Assembly: GCA_025356715.1 (NCBI GenBank)
Contig: JANXRU010000376.1
Coordinates: 1-10,634 of the forward strand
Length of the DNA stretch: 10,634 bases
Direction: 5' to 3'
Origin: Bacteroidota bacterium
Lineage (GTDB): Bacteria > Bacteroidota > Bacteroidia > B-17B0 > B-17BO
Below, in pieces: positions 6,638-10,634 of the stretch. Under the pieces are notes generated by a model. It was not told the DNA's origin. It saw only the letters and a list, made by a program, of their open reading frames with translations, and ran no database searches. Made by a program: the position numbers and the translations under genes. Position 1 is the first letter of the stretch. Every line of letters begins with the position of its first letter.

Positions 6638-9600
6638 TTATTGTGTAATAAACAATTTCACAACCTGTTCTTTTTTATTAAGTTGAATTTTTAAGAAATA
6701 AACTCCAGCACTTAAGGTTTCAATAGGTGCTGTTGTTTGATATGAATTAGCTTGTTGATTTTCTAAATCAATAATTGTTTTAACAGATTTACCAATCACA
6801 TCAAACAATTCTATTTTTACGCTAGATGATTGAGTAATTGTGAAATTAATAGTTACATAATTAGTTGCCGGATTAGGAAATACCTTAATATTATTTTCTA
6901 ATAAATTTAATGTATTAATTCCAGTTGTGATGTTGATAGGATTAATTTTTGTCGAATCAATTGTAAAATCTAAGCCAGTATAATTGAGGGAGCCAGTTGT
7001 TATTACTTTATGATACGTATTGTTTGTATCTAAACCAGGAACATCAACTAAAATAAAATAATTGTCATCAGGTAGGCCACTTAAAGAATATGTTCCGTTA
7101 GCATCAGTTGTTGTTTGGGCAACAATACTGCCGCCGGGATTTTTACCACCCTTTACAATAATTCCTTTAATTGGAGTACTTAAGGGTTTTAATCCGTTTG
7201 TTCTTTGTCCGTATCCTGGGCCTTGTGTAATTTGTCCAGACATACTACCTAGGCCACCAGTTGCGAGAGGAGTTAATGCAATTACATTAATGTTTGCAGT
7301 TGCTGTAGGCACAATACAGCCATGAGTAAAAATATCAGCTGTTTTCCAATTTACATCACTATAACCATATGTTATTTGAAGGGTGTTGGCACTTGGAGTA
7401 GCTTTTACAATATACTGGCCATCAGCAATTGGCGCGGTGAATGTATAAGCGCCTGTTCCAGAAATAGCAATTGATGTAATAGAATCAAACTTTGTATACA
7501 TTGGTAAGTAAGCATAAAGGGTTACGTCACCCGCAACTGGAGCGCCTGCAACTGTTACGCTACCAGAAATTGTTTTTAAAGTGTTTACAATTAGCGAAGT
7601 AGTTGCCGTGTTCGAACAACCAGCAACGTTTGCGCCGGTTACAGTATAACTAGTGTTAATTAATGGAGCATCTACTAATGGATTTATTGTAGACCCATTA
7701 TTCCAAGTATATGTTGTTGCGCCAATTGCAGTTAATGTTGCAGAAGCGCCAGCGCATATAGAACTAGAGCTTGAAGAAATGGAAACCACAGGAATAGTAT
7801 TTACTAAAACACTTGCTGTTTTAGTGTCAGCACAACCGTTAATATCAATTCCAGTAACAGTATAGTTTGTAGTAGTCGATGGCGATACACTAATAGAAGG
7901 AGTAACGCCACCGTTAGACCATGAATAGCTTGTTATGGCACCCGTTGCATTAATTGTAACCGAACTACCCACACAAATTGATGATGACGATGGAGATAAC
8001 GTTATTATAGGATTGGTTTTATAAATTAGGTTTACGGTTTGAACATTGGTACATCCCGATGTTGTTCCTGTTACTGTATATATGGTGTTTCCTGTTATGG
8101 TTACTGTTTGCGCAGCTCCACTTAACGTGCCTGGTTGCCAAACATATGTGGCTCCTGCTGGTCCTGTAGCCGAAAGTGATGTTGGCGAGGCGCCACAAAC
8201 TATTGATGATGTTGGGCTTGCAGTTATTGTAGGATTTACCACTAAAATGTTTATTTTAAAAGTATCTGTTTGCGTACCGCCAATTGCTATAATGCCTAAA
8301 GTATGAGTTCCCGAAGTTGTAAAATTTAAGTTTATTGTTGAAGAAGCGCTTGCGTTAGCTAAATAATTATAGTTACCGTCTAAAACCCATCGAACAGAAT
8401 CTGTTCCTAAACACGAGCTAGTAAATGATTGTGCTGAGTTTAAACAAGCTGTTGTTAGGGTATTTGTAAAACCAGCAACAGGAGAAACCAATTTATAATA
8501 TTTTGATCCAAAATACGGAAAACTAACACCATTAGCATACGTACCAGCCATTATTAGCTCATTGCTTGCGCTTACTAACTGATAGCTTTGCGGAACATCT
8601 GTTGTTAATAGCCCAACAGTGTCTTGAGAAAGAATAATGGCGTTTGTCGATGTAATACGATAAACTAAAGGATAACTATTAAAGAAAGTTTGTATTGAAT
8701 TATTATTATTTCCCTCTCTTAATGCTGTTCTACCTAACATTCCTAAAGTAGCATTAAACCAAAGTTCCCTTTTGTGTTTTTTAAAACTAATAACCGTTCC
8801 TTTGTTTCCAGAAATAACGGACGTTAATAAGCCAGATGAAATTAATGAAGTTGGGTTATTGGCGAATCCAATGTTGTAAAAATCAGAACCCTCTTGGTGT
8901 GAGGCGACATAAAGATTTCCGTTAAGTGTATCCATTGCAGTTATTTTAGTAGCAAGACCCGGAAGATTTCCTGTGGGAACAGCGATGGTTGTATAATTGA
9001 CGCCATCAACACTCCATAATAAATAGCTTGATGTTCCATCATACTTAGAAATAAACAAGGTGTCTTTGTAAACAATTGCTATATCAACCCCTGCTAAAGC
9101 TAGAGTGTGACTAGTTGATGCGAAAGCCGCATCTCCAATTTTTTGTTTAAAAATTTCTACATAAGTGTTTGTTGCGTTATAAGCAAAAGCGATTAAAGTG
9201 TCGTGCAAGCTAGAGTTTGCGCTATACATTACTAAATTAGAAACACCAGTATATTCATTTGGATTAGCAACATTTAAGGTTAATGAACTAATGGAGCTAG
9301 TGCCTGCATTATAGTGATAAACATTTGGGTAATCAGATATTTGCGTGCTATTTTTCATACCAAAATAAATATCAGTATTTGCATAAACCACAGCAGATGA
9401 TAAACCGCCATCATTTATTTGATTGCTAAATGACATTATTGCCATAGAGTTTGTGGTAGGATCAAACGATTTAATGCCAGCATAAGGGTACATAGAGTTC
9501 GTGGTATCGCCCCAAACAATTAATTTATTATTGAATGTAAGTACCCCATTTTGTTGGAAATGTTGAAAGTTTGTAACCGTTGGTGTGTTGTTATAAATAC

Positions 9601-9694
9601 TGTCCCACTTATCTTTTTGAGAAAACAAGGATGTTGAGACAACGATAAATAAACTCGTTAAGATTTTTGTTGACGTTGATTTTTTCATTTTCAT
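6638..9694 (-). CDS. Large T9SS-exported surface protein: N-terminal repeat-rich region, PKD/Ig-like domains, C-terminal type A sorting domain
   Basis: A 1018-residue exported protein, probably attached to or released from the cell surface; specific function unknown. A Sec signal peptide covers about 1-25 (LFSQ at the cleavage region). Residues 27-400 have short, beta-rich segments mentioning display-like motifs (LYVASHQEGS, LWFNATLG), compatible with a beta-propeller. A PKD-like domain spans about 403-486. Three Ig-like repeats follow (about 487-558, 561-632, 634-703), each with a Cys near the start (C500, C574, C647) and in the GC motif near the end (C548, C621, C693). Two more beta modules lie at about 706-806 and 816-912 (TTTDANGTYSLSGLPDDNYF). 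The last 80 residues are a T9SS type A sorting domain: KVFPNPATNYVTINF (937-951), GVYFLKI (997-1003) and KLFITQ at the end. ATG 9694 is used; the ATG at 9688 is equally possible. The T9SS export machinery must be encoded elsewhere. Confidence 0.92.
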   Translation of the reverse strand: MKMKKSTSTKILTSLFIVVSTSLFSQKDKWDSIYNNTPTVTNFQHFQQNGVLTFNNKLIVWGDTTNSMYPYAGIKSFDPTTNSMAIMSFSNQINDGGLSSAVVYANTDIYFGMKNSTQISDYPNVYHYNAGTSSISSLTLNVANPNEYTGVSNLVMYSANSSLHDTLIAFAYNATNTYVEIFKQKIGDAAFASTSHTLALAGVDIAIVYKDTLFISKYDGTSSYLLWSVDGVNYTTIAVPTGNLPGLATKITAMDTLNGNLYVASHQEGSDFYNIGFANNPTSLISSGLLTSVISGNKGTVISFKKHKRELWFNATLGMLGRTALREGNNNNSIQTFFNSYPLVYRITSTNAIILSQDTVGLLTTDVPQSYQLVSASNELIMAGTYANGVSFPYFGSKYYKLVSPVAGFTNTLTTACLNSAQSFTSSCLGTDSVRWVLDGNYNYLANASASSTINLNFTTSGTHTLGIIAIGGTQTDTFKINILVVNPTITASPTSSIVCGASPTSLSATGPAGATYVWQPGTLSGAAQTVTITGNTIYTVTGTTSGCTNVQTVNLIYKTNPIITLSPSSSSICVGSSVTINATGAITSYSWSNGGVTPSISVSPSTTTNYTVTGIDINGCADTKTASVLVNTIPVVSISSSSSSICAGASATLTAIGATTYTWNNGSTINPLVDAPLINTSYTVTGANVAGCSNTATTSLIVNTLKTISGSVTVAGAPVAGDVTLYAYLPMYTKFDSITSIAISGTGAYTFTAPIADGQYIVKATPSANTLQITYGYSDVNWKTADIFTHGCIVPTATANINVIALTPLATGGLGSMSGQITQGPGYGQRTNGLKPLSTPIKGIIVKGGKNPGGSIVAQTTTDANGTYSLSGLPDDNYFILVDVPGLDTNNTYHKVITTGSLNYTGLDFTIDSTKINPINITTGINTLNLLENNIKVFPNPATNYVTINFTITQSSSVKIELFDVIGKSVKTIIDLENQQANSYQTTAPIETLSAGVYFLKIQLNKKEQVVKLFITQ
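7586..8236 (-). repeat. Coding tandem repeat: three Ig-like domains of about 72 residues
   Basis: The region encodes residues 487-703 of the surface protein as three diverged copies. Shared signatures are an SxxxIC-x-G motif, an ATGA-like turn before Y-x-W, an NYTVTG/SYTVTG strand and a GC dipeptide about 48 residues after the first Cys. The two Cys in each copy are spaced 48, 47 and 46 residues apart, which suggests one disulfide per domain. Copies 2 and 3 share a serine run before the first Cys (SPSSSSIC, SSSSSSIC) and are most alike. The copies differ enough at DNA level that this is old domain duplication, not a recent expansion. Confidence 0.75.
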
Positions 9695-9711
9695 TTTTAT
9701 TTTACAAGTAG

Positions 9712-9719
9712 TAAATATA
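9712..9719 (-). promoter_or_regulatory. Weak candidate -7 box for the T9SS surface-protein gene
   Basis: Minus-strand TATATTTA matches the Bacteroidota -7 consensus TAnnTTTG at all but the last base. It lies 17 bases before the ATG, predicting a leader of about ten bases, much like the sensor gene's candidate. No TTG -33 element is visible at the usual distance. AT-rich sequence makes such matches common. Confidence 0.3.
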
Positions 9720-9752
9720 GGCCAAAAAAAGATAATTGGTTGTTTTTATAAG

Positions 9753-9772
9753 GTTAAAACGCAGTTTTTAAC
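9753..9772 (-). terminator. Weak hairpin between the partial phosphatase and surface-protein genes
   Basis: GTTAAAA (9753-9759) and TTTTAAC (9766-9772) form a perfect 7-base stem around a 6-base loop, about 40 bases after the phosphatase stop. On the minus strand it is followed by a mixed sequence, not a T run. It could slow transcription, but it is not a convincing terminator, so read-through from the phosphatase gene into the surface-protein gene stays possible. Confidence 0.2.
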
Positions 9773-9811
9773 ACACAAATTAATTTTTTTAGAAAATAAT
9801 AGACAAAATAG

Positions 9812-10634
9812 CTATAAAAAATCAAGTTTTATTCCAACGACTAAGATATCATCTACTTGTTCTAAATTTCCTCTCCATGTTTCAATAGTTGAATTTAGAT
9901 GCTCTTTTTGATATTCAATGGACTTATTTGAGTTTGATAACAATAAATCATTTAGCGCTTTGTACTTAAATTTCTTTCCTTTCGGACCACCAAACTGATC
10001 AGCATAACCATCAGTGTATAAATATAGGGTGTCGCTGAATTTTGCATTTATATGATGAAGCGTAAAAGAGTGGGTTCTTTCCCCTTTTCCAACTGGCATT
10101 TTGTCTTTTGGTAATTCTATAATTTCATTATTAGAAACTAAAACAGGTTCGTTATTAGCAGCAACATAGGTAATTTGTTTTGTTCGCTTATCAAGGCAGA
10201 TTAATATTCCATCCATCCCATCTTGCTGTCCGTCCTTACTTATGGAATTTACCAACCTACTTCTTACATAATTAAAAATCTCATGAGGTTCTTCAATGTT
10301 TTTTTCTTTAATAGCTTCGCTTAAAAACCCAATATTTAGTAAACTCATAAATGCTCCCGGAACACCATGGCCTGTGCAATCACATACGGCTAAATAAAAT
10401 TTATTATTGTGTTCGGTTGCCCAATAAAAATCGCCACTCACAATATCTTTAGGTTTAAATAATATAAAGTTATTTGGCATATAGCTATTAACAAGGTCCT
10501 TATTTGCTAATAAAGCATATTGAATTCTTTTAGCATAATTAATACTATCTAATATTTCTTTTTGTTTTTCTTCAATAATATGATTTTTAGATTCTACTAA
10601 TTGTTTTTGTTTATAAATAATATTGTTTGCTTTC
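9812..10634 (-). CDS. SpoIIE/PP2C-type serine phosphatase, C-terminal part (5' end outside window)
   Basis: This is the output end of a second phosphatase. The frame is open to the window edge, so the ATG at 10480 is internal. In the visible 273 residues, about 1-30 are a helical, probably coiled-coil linker. ILDSINYAKRIQ (28-39) is the conserved run-in to SpoIIE domains and matches MDSIKYAKNIQ in the neighbouring sensor protein. The catalytic domain has PKDIVSGDFYW (61-71), DCTGHGVPGAFMS, DGMDGILI, YLYTDGYADQFGG and QVDDILVVGIKL, so all expected metal-binding aspartates are present. It is a clear paralogue of the phosphatase domain encoded at 3373. The missing N-terminal part probably holds a sensor module, which I cannot identify. 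The surface-protein gene follows after 117 bases on the same strand. The likely substrate is a phosphorylated anti-sigma antagonist, by family analogy only. Confidence 0.92.
   Translation of the reverse strand, partial: KANNIIYKQKQLVESKNHIIEEKQKEILDSINYAKRIQYALLANKDLVNSYMPNNFILFKPKDIVSGDFYWATEHNNKFYLAVCDCTGHGVPGAFMSLLNIGFLSEAIKEKNIEEPHEIFNYVRSRLVNSISKDGQQDGMDGILICLDKRTKQITYVAANNEPVLVSNNEIIELPKDKMPVGKGERTHSFTLHHINAKFSDTLYLYTDGYADQFGGPKGKKFKYKALNDLLLSNSNKSIEYQKEHLNSTIETWRGNLEQVDDILVVGIKLDFL

Noticed and set aside
7586..8236. Possible CRISPR or DNA-level tandem array
   Set aside because: The periodicity is about 216 bases and follows protein domains; DNA identity between copies is modest and there are no short identical repeats with unique spacers.
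7062..8306. Plus-strand frames opposite the surface-protein gene, rich in Val and Pro
   Set aside because: They are reverse-strand shadows of Thr/Asn/Gly-rich coding sequence, without starts, spacing or motifs of real genes.

Overview
The window looks like a piece of an AT-rich Bacteroidota chromosome, probably from a free-living or uncultured lineage. The lineage call rests on three things: a type IX secretion (T9SS) C-terminal sorting domain, a periplasmic two-component-regulator-type propeller joined to a Y_Y_Y domain, and -7 promoter boxes of the TAnnTTTG type. Gene starts have no clear Shine-Dalgarno sequences, which also fits. I cannot place it below phylum.

Left part (1-3059, plus strand) is a heme/tetrapyrrole block. 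A HemC-HemD fusion, cut at its 5' end by the window edge, is followed by an unrecognised seven-helix membrane protein. HemB starts 10 bases after the membrane gene. HemB makes porphobilinogen, HemC polymerises it and HemD closes the ring, so three consecutive steps to uroporphyrinogen III are encoded here. The 112-base gap after hemCD is almost filled by a CACAGAG/CTCTGTG inverted repeat.

Middle (3060-3372) is a gene-free gap between convergent genes. It is bounded by a 15-base inverted repeat (14 of 15 complementary) and holds three further hairpins. It looks like a miniature inverted-repeat element or a dispersed Bacteroidota intergenic repeat, not a gene.

Right part (3373-10634, minus strand), in transcription order: (1) the C-terminal part of a SpoIIE/PP2C-type phosphatase that runs off the window; (2) a 1018-residue T9SS-exported surface protein with Ig-like repeats; (3) a strong intrinsic terminator; (4) a 1064-residue one-chain sensor with signal peptide, 14 propeller blades, a Y_Y_Y domain, one membrane helix, a coiled coil and a second SpoIIE-type phosphatase. 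The sensor plausibly turns an extracytoplasmic signal into dephosphorylation of a cytoplasmic anti-sigma antagonist. No such partner (STAS protein, RsbW-like kinase) is encoded here. A G8 tract near the start of the sensor gene is a candidate phase-variation switch.

No rRNA, tRNA, CRISPR array, transposase or origin was seen.
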